Source: an uncultured Bacteroidota bacterium
GTDB taxonomy: Bacteria > Bacteroidota > Bacteroidia > Flavobacteriales > Flavobacteriaceae
Reading direction: 5' to 3'
DNA length: 64,000 nt
NCBI GenBank assembly: GCA_902595825.1
Contig: CACJRP010000002.1
Coordinates: 44,819 to 108,818, forward strand
Shown: one piece after another, positions 8,964 through 18,242 of the stretch
How positions within the stretch are numbered: position 1 is the first letter of the stretch
Layout of the letters: every line of letters starts with the position of its first letter
Notes under the pieces: model-generated
What the model was told of the DNA's origin: nothing
The model's input: the letters and a program-made list of their open reading frames with translations, nothing else
Databases searched by the model: none
Position numbers and translations under genes: made by a program

Positions 8964-9524
8964 ATGAAAGATAAAATAATTAAAGCTAAAGAAGTTATAT
9001 TAAACGGAGGTGTTATATTATATCCAACCGACACTATTTGGGGTATTGGTTGCAGTGCAATAATTGAATCAGCAATAAAGAAAATATTTAGAATTAAGAG
9101 GAGGGATAATAGTAAACTTTTAATAAGTTTAGTATCTAGCATAGAAATGCTTGAAAGATACGTGAAAAACGTTCCTGAATATGTTTTAGAATATTTATAT
9201 GATGAGTCACCCACAACAATTATTTATCCAAAAGTCAGAGGTTTGAATCATACTTTGTATGGAAAAAATGGGTCAATTGCTATAAGGTTAGTTAAAGACA
9301 ATTTTTGTAAAGCATTAATTGAAGAAATAAATAGTCCTTTAATTTCTACCTCTGCCAACATAAGTGGAAATCCTTTTCCAAAAAAATTCAAGGAAATTGA
9401 CAAAAAGATTATTAATCAAGTAGATTATGTTGTTAATCTTAATGATAGTAATTTAATAAACTCAAAACCTTCTAGAATTATTAAAGTTTCATTAAATGGC
9501 CAAATTGAGGTAATAAGAGAATGA
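8964..9524 (+). CDS. L-threonylcarbamoyladenylate synthase (YrdC/Sua5 family)
   Basis: Forms threonylcarbamoyl-AMP from threonine, bicarbonate and ATP, the first step of t6A37 modification of ANN-decoding tRNAs. The 186-residue protein is a single YrdC domain: YPTDTIWGIGCSA near residue 20, IKRRDNSKLL, and LISTSANISGNP, the nucleotide-binding signature. The Sua5 C-terminal domain is absent, so it is TsaC-like in size. It starts 6 bp after dapD and its stop overlaps the cca start by 4 bp. The t6A made here would feed the MtaB enzyme encoded at 46894-48225. Confidence 0.92.
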   Translation: MKDKIIKAKEVILNGGVILYPTDTIWGIGCSAIIESAIKKIFRIKRRDNSKLLISLVSSIEMLERYVKNVPEYVLEYLYDESPTTIIYPKVRGLNHTLYGKNGSIAIRLVKDNFCKALIEEINSPLISTSANISGNPFPKKFKEIDKKIINQVDYVVNLNDSNLINSKPSRIIKVSLNGQIEVIRE

Positions 9525-10972
9525 TTAACGTAAATAAAAAAATTCGAAGATTAGTTAAGCAAAGGGTTGTCGATATTGTTCACAAAAGTAGTATTTCAAT
9601 ATCTCAAGAAACATATCTTGTAGGTGGAGCTGTAAGAGATTATCTAATTGATAGAAAAAGAGAAAATTCTGATTTAGACTTTGTTACATTAGGGTGTGAA
9701 ATGACTTTGGCTAATGAAATAAAAAATAAAATAAGTAAAAACTTAAAAATAAGCAGGTTTAAGAACTTTGGTACTGCACATATTAATTTTAACGAGATTA
9801 ATATTGAAATTGTCAAAGCTCGTAAAGAATCCTATTATTTGTCAAGTAGAAATCCAGATGTTGAGCCAGGAACTCTTTTTGATGACTTAAAAAGAAGAGA
9901 TTTTACGATTAATGCAATAGCCGTTAGTTTAAATGAAAAAAATTTTGGTGATCTAGTCGATCCTTTTAACGGATTGAATGATTTAGAAAATAAAATAATA
10001 AAAACCCCTACGAATCCAGAAATAACATTATCAGATGATCCACTAAGAATTCTTAGAGGGGTGAGATTTAGCTCTGAATTAAATTTTGAGATTGATAATT
10101 CCTTATTAAACGCAATGATAAAAAATTGTGATAGGATTAAAATAATTTCAAAAGAAAGAATTGTAGATGAAATCAATAAAATTCTAAATACTGATATACC
10201 CTCTAACGGATTTAAAATATTAGACAAGATTGGCCTAATTGAAATATTACTTCCTTCTTTAAATAAACTAAAGGGAATTGAAGAGATTGAGGGAGTTACG
10301 CACAAAGACAATTTCTATCACACTCTCCAAGTAGTGGATAATATATCTCAGGTAACGAATAAAATTTGGTTAAGGTGGGCGGCGCTTTTACATGATATTG
10401 GTAAACCAGACTCCAAAAGATTTGATAAAAAAATTGGTTGGACTTTTCATGGTCACGAGTACATAGGTTCAAAAATGATTTTGGAAATTTTTAAAAATTT
10501 AAAAATGCCGTTGAATAATTCATTAAAATATGTCCAAAAGATTGTTTTGCTAAGTTCCAGGCCAATAATTTTATCTGAAAATATTGTCACGGATAGTGCA
10601 GTTAGAAGACTAATTTATGATGCTGGAGAAGACATTGAAGATTTACTGTTGTTGTGTGAAGCAGATATAACAACCAAAAACAAAAAAAGACATGAAAAAT
10701 ATTTAAATAATTTTAAAATTGTAAGACAAAAAATCAAAATAGTTGAGGAAAGAGATAAAATTAGAAATTTTCAACCTCCTATATCTGGAAAATTTATTAT
10801 GAGTGTATTTAATCTAAAGCCCTCTAAAGAAGTTGGGATTTTAAAAGAAAAAATTAAAGATGCAATTCTTGATGGAAAAATTCCTAATGAATACAAATCT
10901 GCTTTTGAACTTTTGCTTAAAGAGGGGGCAAAAATGGGATTAAAACGAAAAATTAATGAAGAAAAGGTTTAA
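9521..10972 (+). CDS. cca: CCA tRNA nucleotidyltransferase with HD domain
   Basis: A class II polymerase-beta-like nucleotidyltransferase that adds or repairs the 3' CCA of tRNA. In the 483-residue protein, YLVGGAVRDYL and the metal-binding DLDFVT lie near residues 30-50. RRDFTINAIAVSL and DDPLRILRGVRFSSELNFEI (head and neck, template-like arginines) follow near 125-190. An HD phosphohydrolase domain (AALLHDIGKP, HGHEYIG) lies near 290-320. This NTase plus HD layout is common in Bacteroidota; poly(A) polymerase activity is a less likely alternative. It overlaps the YrdC gene by 4 bp and ctaA by 17 bp. Confidence 0.93.
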   Translation: MINVNKKIRRLVKQRVVDIVHKSSISISQETYLVGGAVRDYLIDRKRENSDLDFVTLGCEMTLANEIKNKISKNLKISRFKNFGTAHINFNEINIEIVKARKESYYLSSRNPDVEPGTLFDDLKRRDFTINAIAVSLNEKNFGDLVDPFNGLNDLENKIIKTPTNPEITLSDDPLRILRGVRFSSELNFEIDNSLLNAMIKNCDRIKIISKERIVDEINKILNTDIPSNGFKILDKIGLIEILLPSLNKLKGIEEIEGVTHKDNFYHTLQVVDNISQVTNKIWLRWAALLHDIGKPDSKRFDKKIGWTFHGHEYIGSKMILEIFKNLKMPLNNSLKYVQKIVLLSSRPIILSENIVTDSAVRRLIYDAGEDIEDLLLLCEADITTKNKKRHEKYLNNFKIVRQKIKIVEERDKIRNFQPPISGKFIMSVFNLKPSKEVGILKEKIKDAILDGKIPNEYKSAFELLLKEGAKMGLKRKINEEKV

Positions 10973-11984
10973 TTTTTGGACTAAGACGTCCATTTTAATT
11001 GTTTACTTAGTTATTGCAACTGGTGGGGTTGTTAGAATGACAGGAAGTGGTATGGGTTGTCCTGATTGGCCCAAATGCTTTGGATATTATATACCTCCAA
11101 TGAACGTTGCTGAATTGACTTGGGTGTCAGAAAAGATATTTGAAAAAGGACAAATGATTATATATAATGATGAGCTTAAAATGTCGAATAAAGACTTTAT
11201 AAGTGGATCAGATTTTAATCCTAAAAACTGGCAAGATTACACAAAACACGACTATTCAGTATTTAACCCACTTCACACATGGGTTGAATTTATAAACAGA
11301 TTAATTGGAGTAGTTTGTGGTATATCCGTTCTTATCTTGGGATTTTATTCTATACAATTCTATAAAAATAAACCCATCATAACCCTTTTGAGTCTATTGA
11401 CAATAATAGCAGTTGGATTCCAAGCATGGTTGGGTAAAATTGTGGTAGACTCCAATTTAAGTCCTTATAGTATTACCATACACATGCTTATGGCACTTTT
11501 AATAATTTCAATTTTAATTTTTATACACTTCCAAAATGGTAATTATAAAAAAAATAGCGTTAAAAATGTAGCATTACAAAATATTGTTTTACTATCACTT
11601 ATTTTCACAATAATTCAAATTGTAATTGGAACACAAGTAAGAGAATTTATTGATGAACAAATAATAGTGATAGGAGAAACAAAGAAAAATTTATGGTTAC
11701 TTGTCCTTCCTTCAATTTTTTTAACACATAGGAGTTTTTCACTTTTAATTTTAACAGTCAATTTTTTTGTCATTTATTTGTCTAGAAAGATAAACTTGAA
11801 TTCAAAGATTATTTTTTGGATTATAGGAATTATTGCGATTGAGATTATTTTGGGCGTTGCAATGTATTATTTGCACTTTCCGTTTAGTTCTCAGCCACTC
11901 CATCTATTATTGGCAGCAATACTTTTTGGAGTACAATTTTTTTTCTACGTATCTATCAGGAATATAAATAAAATAAATAAATAG
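10956..11984 (+). CDS. ctaA: Heme A synthase (CtaA/COX15)
   Basis: Oxidises the C8 methyl group of heme O to give heme A for aa3-type cytochrome oxidase. The 342-residue membrane protein has about eight hydrophobic segments. It shows the Cys-pair loop MTGSGMGCPDWPKCFGYY near residue 30 and four candidate heme-ligand histidines in HTWVEFINRL, HMLMALL, HRSFSLLI and LHLLLAAI. The ATG lies within the last 17 bp of cca, so it is probably translationally coupled. It implies aerobic respiration; no ctaB or oxidase gene is in the window. Confidence 0.94.
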   Translation: MKKRFNFWTKTSILIVYLVIATGGVVRMTGSGMGCPDWPKCFGYYIPPMNVAELTWVSEKIFEKGQMIIYNDELKMSNKDFISGSDFNPKNWQDYTKHDYSVFNPLHTWVEFINRLIGVVCGISVLILGFYSIQFYKNKPIITLLSLLTIIAVGFQAWLGKIVVDSNLSPYSITIHMLMALLIISILIFIHFQNGNYKKNSVKNVALQNIVLLSLIFTIIQIVIGTQVREFIDEQIIVIGETKKNLWLLVLPSIFLTHRSFSLLILTVNFFVIYLSRKINLNSKIIFWIIGIIAIEIILGVAMYYLHFPFSSQPLHLLLAAILFGVQFFFYVSIRNINKINK

Positions 11985-12037
11985 TTATTTGAGATTGGAT
12001 CAAGTTTAAAAAAGATTAGAAATGAGACTTTAACGAG

Positions 12038-13201
12038 TCAAAAATTACTTTTATTTATTAGGTTAGACATATTCAAGTTTTCATAATTATTTCTAACATA
12101 TGAAAATGAAGCTGACATAACATCACCCATACTTTTAACTTTTTTAAAAGCCATATCTTTTGTGAATTTATATATCTCCAAAGATAAATTTTTAAGATAT
12201 TCTGGTTTTGATAAAGTGTCATTTGTCATAATTTCAACTAGAGTTTCCAGTCTAGAACCAGAACTAATTATTCTTTTTGCAACTATTGATCTTTCCTCAA
12301 TTTTATACTGAATTACTGAGTCGTGATTTAATCTATTTTTTACAAGCTTAATTATGGGAAAATTTTCTTTAAAAAACTGAGGTCTGTAAACTTTAAAACT
12401 TCCTTCATAACACTGTTGATCAAAGTCAATTGCTCTTATTTTATATACTACCTGATCAAAATCATGGATTGGTACCACAACGTAGTTGTATGATCTCATA
12501 TCTCCCAATAATCTTATCATACATCTTTCATTAAATTTGACATATTCCTTGGCGATTTGTGCTTGCTGACTAATTGAACACTTTTTTAATAAATTGTCTA
12601 TAAAAAAATCACCTGGAATACCCGAAATATGTTCTTCAATCAAAGTTTTATCATTAACTAAAAAATTTAAATTATATGGGGATAACATATGCTCAAACTC
12701 CAATCCATAAACCCTTGAAGCGTCAGTACATTTAATATAAAAATATGTAAAATTATCATTTAGGATGTTTCTGACTTTTATTCTAAATGGCTTAGAATTT
12801 CCAAATGTACAGTAATCAATGGCATCAATGCTTAGGTAGGGTAAAGATGACTCATTACCATCTGAGTGAAGAAGAGTGTATACTTTTTTTAAGTTGTGAT
12901 CTATATCTCTTCTTTCGGTATCACTATAATATACCCTAACCCACAATGTATCTTTATCATTTTCATCATATACTGCGACTGAGCCAGCAAATCTTAGGAG
13001 GTCTTGATATGAAATTGGAGTATAAACCCACCTATTATACTTTTTAAGATAAATACTTAAATTTTCTATAATAGGAAAAAAAGGTTTTTTTTTTGAAATA
13101 AGTTTCTCTTCCATATAACTTTCAAATTTAGCTTTCTTTTCAAAAGAAAACGAGCAATTATAAGTCAAATATTCAATAATTTTGTCCCAAATGAAATTCA
13201 A
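12038..13201 (-). CDS. Unnamed protein with protein-kinase-like catalytic motifs
   Basis: A 387-residue soluble protein that I do not recognise by name. Read by eye, residues 150-265 follow the order of a protein-kinase-like fold: a strand ending FTYFYIK (Lys157, like the VAIK lysine), a helix with GLEFEHML (Glu168 or Glu170), a hinge-like TLIEEHISGIPGDFF, a catalytic-loop-like LLGDMRSYNYVVV with Asp234 and Asn239 at the standard +5 spacing, and 20 residues later AIDFDQQ (Asp259, DFG-like). Residues 40-140 form an N-terminal domain of unknown type. The start is a TTG at 13201, overlapping the divergent uvrB start by 11 bp; a TTG-N21-TAGATTTG promoter candidate lies inside uvrB. The next Met is residue 30. 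Coding status is certain; the kinase reading is inference. Confidence 0.85.
   Translation of the reverse strand: MNFIWDKIIEYLTYNCSFSFEKKAKFESYMEEKLISKKKPFFPIIENLSIYLKKYNRWVYTPISYQDLLRFAGSVAVYDENDKDTLWVRVYYSDTERRDIDHNLKKVYTLLHSDGNESSLPYLSIDAIDYCTFGNSKPFRIKVRNILNDNFTYFYIKCTDASRVYGLEFEHMLSPYNLNFLVNDKTLIEEHISGIPGDFFIDNLLKKCSISQQAQIAKEYVKFNERCMIRLLGDMRSYNYVVVPIHDFDQVVYKIRAIDFDQQCYEGSFKVYRPQFFKENFPIIKLVKNRLNHDSVIQYKIEERSIVAKRIISSGSRLETLVEIMTNDTLSKPEYLKNLSLEIYKFTKDMAFKKVKSMGDVMSASFSYVRNNYENLNMSNLINKSNF
13177..13184 (+). promoter_or_regulatory. Candidate -7 box of the uvrB promoter
   Basis: TAATTTTG matches TAnnTTTG and ends 6 nt before the uvrB ATG. No clear TTTG or TTG is found 17-23 nt upstream. 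The box lies inside the 5' coding end of the divergent minus-strand gene. Confidence 0.35.
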
Positions 13202-15170
13202 AATAAAATCCAGCTTTAAACCAACAGGAGACCAACCTGAAGCTATCGACCAAATCTATGAAGGTTTTAATAACAACTTCAATTATCAAACTCTTCAAGG
13301 AGTAACCGGCTCTGGAAAAACATTTACAGTTGCAAATGTAGTTGAGAGACTTCAAAAACCAACACTTGTTCTGGCACATAATAAAACATTGGCAGCACAA
13401 CTATACTCTGAATTTAAGTCTTTTTTCCCAGAAAATGCAGTTGAATATTTCGTCTCATACTATGATTATTACCAACCTGAAGCTTACATCCCAAGTTCTG
13501 GACTCTATATTGAGAAAGACTTATCGATTAATGATGAAATAGAAAAATTAAGGCTAAGTACAACATCTTCGCTTCTATCTGGTAGAAGAGACATAATAGT
13601 TGTAGCATCTGTCTCATGTCTTTACGGAATTGGTAATCCAAATGAATTTAAAAATAATATGATACAAATAAGTGAAAAGCAACTTATTCCAAAAATGAAA
13701 CTACTAAGAGATCTGGTCAAAGGTCTTTATTCAAGAACAACCGGTGTATTTTCTAGAGGTAATTTCAGGGTAAAGGGAGACATAGTTGATGTTTTTCCTG
13801 GTTATTCTGATGTAGCATATAAAATATATTTTTTTGGAGATGAAATTGAAGAAATAGAAGTTTTTAATCCAATTGACAACTCAAACCTAGGAAAAGTAGA
13901 AAATTTAAGAATTTTCCCAGCAAACATATTTGTTACTTCAGAGAATCAGTTGGAAAATGCTATAAAAAATATCCAATTCGATTTAAAAGATCAAATAGAT
14001 TTTTTTAAAGATATGGGGAGAAATTTAGAAGCAAAAAGAATAGAGGAAAGAACTAATTTCGACTTAGAAATGATCAAAGAACTTGGATACTGCTCAGGTA
14101 TAGAAAACTACTCAAGATATCTTGACGGTAGAAGTCCTGGAACACGACCATTTTGTTTATTAGATTATTTCCCCAACGACTATATTATGGTGGTTGACGA
14201 AAGTCACGTAACAATATCCCAGGTACATGCAATGTATGGTGGGGATAGAAGCAGAAAAGAAAATCTAGTAGAATATGGTTTTAGACTACCAGCAGCTCTT
14301 GACAACAGACCTTTAAAATTTGAGGAATTTGAACAATTGCAAAGTCAGGTTCTTTATGTCAGCGCAACACCCTCTGATTATGAGTTTAAAAAATCAAATG
14401 GTATTTTTATTGAACAAATTATAAGACCGACTGGGTTATTGGATCCAGTTATAGATGTACGAAAAAGTAAAAATCAAATTGATGATCTCATTGAAGAGAT
14501 TCAAAAAAGGATTGAGTCAAAGGAAAGAACACTAGTCACAACATTGACAAAGAGAATGGCAGAAGAACTCTCAAATTATCTGGCAAAAATTAGAATAAAG
14601 TCGCGGTATATTCATAGTGACGTAGAAACGTTGGAGAGAGTTGAAATAATGCAGGGACTAAGAAAGGGTGATTTCGATGTTCTAATTGGAGTTAATCTTT
14701 TAAGAGAAGGATTGGATTTACCAGAGGTTTCCTTAGTGGTAATATTGGATGCAGACAAAGAAGGCTTTTTAAGGTCGAATCGTTCTTTAACTCAAACAAT
14801 AGGAAGAGCAGCCAGAAATGTTAATGGTAAATCTATTCTTTACGCAGATAAAATTACAGATTCAATGAAAAAAACAATTGAAGAAACAAATTACAGAAGA
14901 GAAAAGCAGCTAGAGTACAATAGGATTAATAATATAGTTCCAAGACAAATAGAAAAAACTTTAGATAACGCTCTTGCAAAAAAAGTTGATTCAGAAATCG
15001 AAAAAAAAATAAAAATTGATGAAGAATCGATATATCTTTTACCTAAAAAAAGGATTGAAGAAAAAATTAGAGAAACCAGAAAAAAAATGGAAAAAGCTGC
15101 CAAAAACCTGGATTTCATGGAAGCAGCTAGGTTAAGGGATGAACTTAATAAACTTAAAAATAATATATAA
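13191..15170 (+). CDS. uvrB: Excinuclease ABC subunit B
   Basis: The damage-verifying helicase-like subunit of nucleotide excision repair. The 659-residue protein has Walker A GVTGSGKTFTVAN near residue 40, the beta-hairpin region YYDYYQPEAYIP near 90, the Walker B-like MVVDESHV near 335, helicase motifs YVSATPSDYE, GLDLPEVSLVVILDADKEGF and QTIGRAARN, and a C-terminal UVR motif (MEAARLRDELNKLK). The track starts at a TTG (13182); ATG 13191 gives the conserved MKFKIKSSFKPTGDQP. Its 5' end overlaps the divergent kinase-like gene by 11 bp, an unusually tight head-to-head arrangement. Confidence 0.97.
   Translation: MKFKIKSSFKPTGDQPEAIDQIYEGFNNNFNYQTLQGVTGSGKTFTVANVVERLQKPTLVLAHNKTLAAQLYSEFKSFFPENAVEYFVSYYDYYQPEAYIPSSGLYIEKDLSINDEIEKLRLSTTSSLLSGRRDIIVVASVSCLYGIGNPNEFKNNMIQISEKQLIPKMKLLRDLVKGLYSRTTGVFSRGNFRVKGDIVDVFPGYSDVAYKIYFFGDEIEEIEVFNPIDNSNLGKVENLRIFPANIFVTSENQLENAIKNIQFDLKDQIDFFKDMGRNLEAKRIEERTNFDLEMIKELGYCSGIENYSRYLDGRSPGTRPFCLLDYFPNDYIMVVDESHVTISQVHAMYGGDRSRKENLVEYGFRLPAALDNRPLKFEEFEQLQSQVLYVSATPSDYEFKKSNGIFIEQIIRPTGLLDPVIDVRKSKNQIDDLIEEIQKRIESKERTLVTTLTKRMAEELSNYLAKIRIKSRYIHSDVETLERVEIMQGLRKGDFDVLIGVNLLREGLDLPEVSLVVILDADKEGFLRSNRSLTQTIGRAARNVNGKSILYADKITDSMKKTIEETNYRREKQLEYNRINNIVPRQIEKTLDNALAKKVDSEIEKKIKIDEESIYLLPKKRIEEKIRETRKKMEKAAKNLDFMEAARLRDELNKLKNNI
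13251..13283 (-). promoter_or_regulatory. Candidate promoter of the kinase-like gene, inside uvrB
   Basis: On the minus strand ATTG, a 21-nt spacer and TAGATTTG fit the TTG-N21-TAnnTTTG pattern. The -7 box is 50 nt from the TTG start at 13201. The whole element lies within uvrB coding sequence, so the match could be coincidental, but its spacing equals that of the clearest promoters here. Confidence 0.4.
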
Positions 15171-15175
15171 AAGCA

Positions 15176-16684
15176 ATGAAAGGAATTTCTTATTATTTGA
15201 TTTTTTTAAAAACAATAGTATTGCAGTGCCAGGAAATATATTTACAGGTTACAGATAGCATTACAAAGAATCCTATACCATTTACAACCATTTTAACAAA
15301 CTTTAATTACAATACAATTTCCAATGAAGAGGGCTTTTTCCGAGTTTTAAAATCAACTAATTTTTCAAATAAAGATTCTTTATTTATAAGTTGTATGGGT
15401 TTCAACGAATATAAGGGTGCAATTGTTGATTTAAAACAACCAGTAATAGAGCTCAGTGAAAAGACAATAAAACTTAATTCTATAATTCTAACATCTCAAA
15501 ATTTAGATGCTTACGATATAATTAAAAAGGTTAAGGAGAAAATAGATGATAAATATTTAACTAGTTATTCTAAAAAAAGATTCTTTATGAGAGAATCTTT
15601 TTTTCAAAAATGGGATAAAATGAAGATGGAAATTGAAAAATCATCAATCAGTGAATTAAATAGGAAATTTTGGGATTCAATATTCAAATCAATTCCCAAA
15701 AAAGACTCATGGCATACCGAATCACTCGGTCAAATTTACGGTGATTGGAGCAAAGAAAATCAAAAACTTGAAATTATTAGAGCTGTGGATCTTGCCGATA
15801 CTATTAACGAAAAAGGATATGAACAAATTGAAAAAAAGATTGCTGAAATTTTAAATAAGCGAACAAAAGAAAATTCTTATTTCAAATTTAAATCAGGAAT
15901 TTTCAGCACTAAGGTTGACAGGGAAGAACTGATTGAAGAAAGCATAGATAATATTAAACAAGACTCAACAATTATTAAAAAACAACTAGAAAAAAAGAAT
16001 ATTGAAAATGAAAATTTTTATAAAAACAGAAAAAGTCAAATATCAAGAATATACGACGGCATCTATAAGAAAGGACTAAAGTTTGAATTTTTAAAAAAAT
16101 CTTATTTATATGATTTTAAAATTATTTCCTATTCTTATGAAGGAGAGATACCAGTTTATAAAATAAAATTTAAGCCTAGATCCTCAAAAGGAAAATATAG
16201 TGGTGATATCTGGATTGATTCAGAAAATTTTTCTATTATGAAGATTGAGCAGCAAAATAATAAAGTTTTAAGAGATTTTTCATTGTTTGGGATATCTTTT
16301 GAATTGTACTATCACAGAGCTACTGTTGTTTTTAGCCATTTTTCTACTGAAAAATACCAACTTCAATTCTTAGAATCAGAATTTAAGTTTAAATCTGGAA
16401 TCAATAGACCAATAAAGATTGTAGAAAAAAATAAATATGTTCGAGGAAGAAGGAAACAAAATGAGCTATTAGCAAGAATTAATTTCAGCTTAGACCAAAG
16501 TTCAAAAACCACTTTGATTGTATTTGAAGACATACCAATTAATGAAGAAGAGTACAGTAAAATAGAGGAACAAAAAAGATTTAAACAAGATAAACTTCAC
16601 TCTTATGATCCAAAATACTGGAAAGATTATTCTGTAATAGAACCAAATCAGGCAATTAAATCGTTTAAAGTTAATTCTAACTGA
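15176..16684 (+). CDS. CarboxypepD_reg-like domain envelope protein
   Basis: A 502-residue probable exported protein. A hydrophobic N-terminus (ISYYLIFLKTIVLQC) is followed at about residues 20-100 by a transthyretin-like carboxypeptidase regulatory domain: VTDSITKNPIPFTTILT, then SNEEGFFRV, then LFISCMGFNEYKG. This module often begins TonB-dependent receptors and other Bacteroidota outer-membrane proteins. The rest, with a charged helical middle and a beta-rich C-terminus (YKIKFKPRSSKGKYSGDIWI), resembles DUF5686-type proteins but lacks a clear barrel, and I cannot name it. It starts 5 bp after uvrB, so it probably shares its transcript, and converges on the S10 peptidase with a 1-bp gap. 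Confidence 0.82.
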   Translation: MKGISYYLIFLKTIVLQCQEIYLQVTDSITKNPIPFTTILTNFNYNTISNEEGFFRVLKSTNFSNKDSLFISCMGFNEYKGAIVDLKQPVIELSEKTIKLNSIILTSQNLDAYDIIKKVKEKIDDKYLTSYSKKRFFMRESFFQKWDKMKMEIEKSSISELNRKFWDSIFKSIPKKDSWHTESLGQIYGDWSKENQKLEIIRAVDLADTINEKGYEQIEKKIAEILNKRTKENSYFKFKSGIFSTKVDREELIEESIDNIKQDSTIIKKQLEKKNIENENFYKNRKSQISRIYDGIYKKGLKFEFLKKSYLYDFKIISYSYEGEIPVYKIKFKPRSSKGKYSGDIWIDSENFSIMKIEQQNNKVLRDFSLFGISFELYYHRATVVFSHFSTEKYQLQFLESEFKFKSGINRPIKIVEKNKYVRGRRKQNELLARINFSLDQSSKTTLIVFEDIPINEEEYSKIEEQKRFKQDKLHSYDPKYWKDYSVIEPNQAIKSFKVNSN

Positions 16685-16685
16685 G

Positions 16686-18173
16686 TTAATACTTAGCGGG
16701 TTTACTCCCAGGTAGAGTTTTTAAAATAAATTCTCTTAAGTCGTCGTTCGCCTTTTTCAAGTCCTCCTTTCGAAGATACATCATATGACCACTTCGGTAA
16801 CCTTTAAAATGCATTCTGTCTCTTAGCTTACCGCTAGGATCAATTTGCCATTGAGTATATTTGGCAGCAAAATATGTCGTTGCCCCATCATAATAACCTG
16901 ACTGAGTTAAAATATTTAAGTACGGGTTTTGAGCCATAGCCTGTCTTAGATCTTCTCTCGTATTTAAATTGTCATCTTCCCAAGGATGAACTGGTCCAAA
17001 CATATTATACTTTATATCTGTTTTAAATTTTAGTTCATTTAAAATATATTGGTTAATCGCAGGAGTAAATGAATGTTCCCAAGAATCTAATTCTGAATTA
17101 TAATCTGGATTATCACCAGATTGCTTTCTATCTATTCCTTTGTATCTAGAATCAAGTCTACCGACGGTGAATCCCTCATCTCTTAAAAGTTCCTTCCAAA
17201 AAAAACTTTCAGGCAAATCAAGATTATGTTGAAGAATAACCTTTTCTGAAATTCCAGAAAAGTAGGACATTTTTTTAGCAATTTTTTCTTTTTCATTTAA
17301 AGGTAAGGCCCCTCCTTTTGCAATAGCTGGAATCAATTTATTGATAGCATAATCCTCAGAAATAGGTAAAACATCCAAAAGGTCTAACTTTTGCAAGTCT
17401 TCATTTAATTTGTTGTGATACCACGAAGCAGCTGTATAATAAGGTAAATTCAAAGCCGATGAAACAGGACCCCCTACTCTAAGAGTTCTATAATCTGCTG
17501 GTGAAACAAGAATTACACCATTCAAATACATCCACTGTTTATTTTGTAATGCCAGGGAAAGTCCCATGACCCTTGTACCTCCGTAACTTTCTCCAATTAA
17601 ATATTTTGGAGCATCCCATAAATTGTTTCTTGTGACAAATGTATTTAGCCATTCTGATAAATAAGAGATATCTGCACTTATACCAAAAAACTTTTCTCTT
17701 TTAGGATATTCTCCATTTACTTTGTGCATTCTAGAATAAGCTGTATTTACTGGATTGATAAAAACTATATCTGCTGTATCCAATATAGAATAGGGGTTAT
17801 TTTTATAACCATATGGCTGAATAGGATATCCTTCATCATCGATTTTTAAGATTCTTGGTCCAGTGTAAGCTAAATGCATCCATACTGATGCTGAGCCGGG
17901 GCCTCCATTGAATGAAAAAATAATTGGTCTATAATTATCACTAACATCGGTCCTTCTATAAAAAGTGTAGAATAGAGAAGCCTCTACTACCCCATCCTTA
18001 TTCCAAACTGGTTGCGTTCCAGTCTCAGCAACGTAACTAATTTTCTTGCCATTTATATAAGTCTGGTGATTTGTTTTTACAATTGTATCTATTGGCAAAG
18101 ATCTATTTTGCGAAAACGAAATATTCAAAAACAAAATAGAAATTATGATAAATAAGTGATTTTGATTAATCAT
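16686..18173 (-). CDS. Secreted serine carboxypeptidase, S10 family
   Basis: A 495-residue alpha/beta-hydrolase-fold peptidase that should release C-terminal residues from peptides, probably in the periplasm. A signal peptide (MINQNHLFIIISILFLNISF) ends near residue 21. The family hallmarks are SFNGGPGSASVWMH (oxyanion region), IGESYGGTR with the nucleophile Ser196, GYYDGATTY with the catalytic Asp, and YRSGHMMYL with the catalytic His. A strong terminator lies just upstream, so it is separated from hsp20 and needs its own promoter between 18174 and 18190 or transcription through the terminator. Confidence 0.94.
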   Translation of the reverse strand: MINQNHLFIIISILFLNISFSQNRSLPIDTIVKTNHQTYINGKKISYVAETGTQPVWNKDGVVEASLFYTFYRRTDVSDNYRPIIFSFNGGPGSASVWMHLAYTGPRILKIDDEGYPIQPYGYKNNPYSILDTADIVFINPVNTAYSRMHKVNGEYPKREKFFGISADISYLSEWLNTFVTRNNLWDAPKYLIGESYGGTRVMGLSLALQNKQWMYLNGVILVSPADYRTLRVGGPVSSALNLPYYTAASWYHNKLNEDLQKLDLLDVLPISEDYAINKLIPAIAKGGALPLNEKEKIAKKMSYFSGISEKVILQHNLDLPESFFWKELLRDEGFTVGRLDSRYKGIDRKQSGDNPDYNSELDSWEHSFTPAINQYILNELKFKTDIKYNMFGPVHPWEDDNLNTREDLRQAMAQNPYLNILTQSGYYDGATTYFAAKYTQWQIDPSGKLRDRMHFKGYRSGHMMYLRKEDLKKANDDLREFILKTLPGSKPAKY

Positions 18174-18190
18174 GCTTTTTTTTCAAATTT

Positions 18191-18220
18191 AAAAAAAAAG
18201 CGGCTTTAAGATAAGCCGCT
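18191..18220 (-). terminator. Rho-independent terminator of hsp20
   Basis: A perfect 8-bp stem AGCGGCTT/AAGCCGCT with a 6-nt loop, followed on the minus strand by nine consecutive T. It begins 22 bp after the hsp20 stop. It is the clearest intrinsic terminator in the window. Confidence 0.92.
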
Positions 18221-18242
18221 CTAATTATTTAGTTAAAATAAA

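Noticed and set aside
9835-10311. 158-residue minus-strand ORF within cca
   Set aside because: Antisense shadow of the CCA enzyme; composition is low-complexity Ile/Ser/Leu and no family motif is present.
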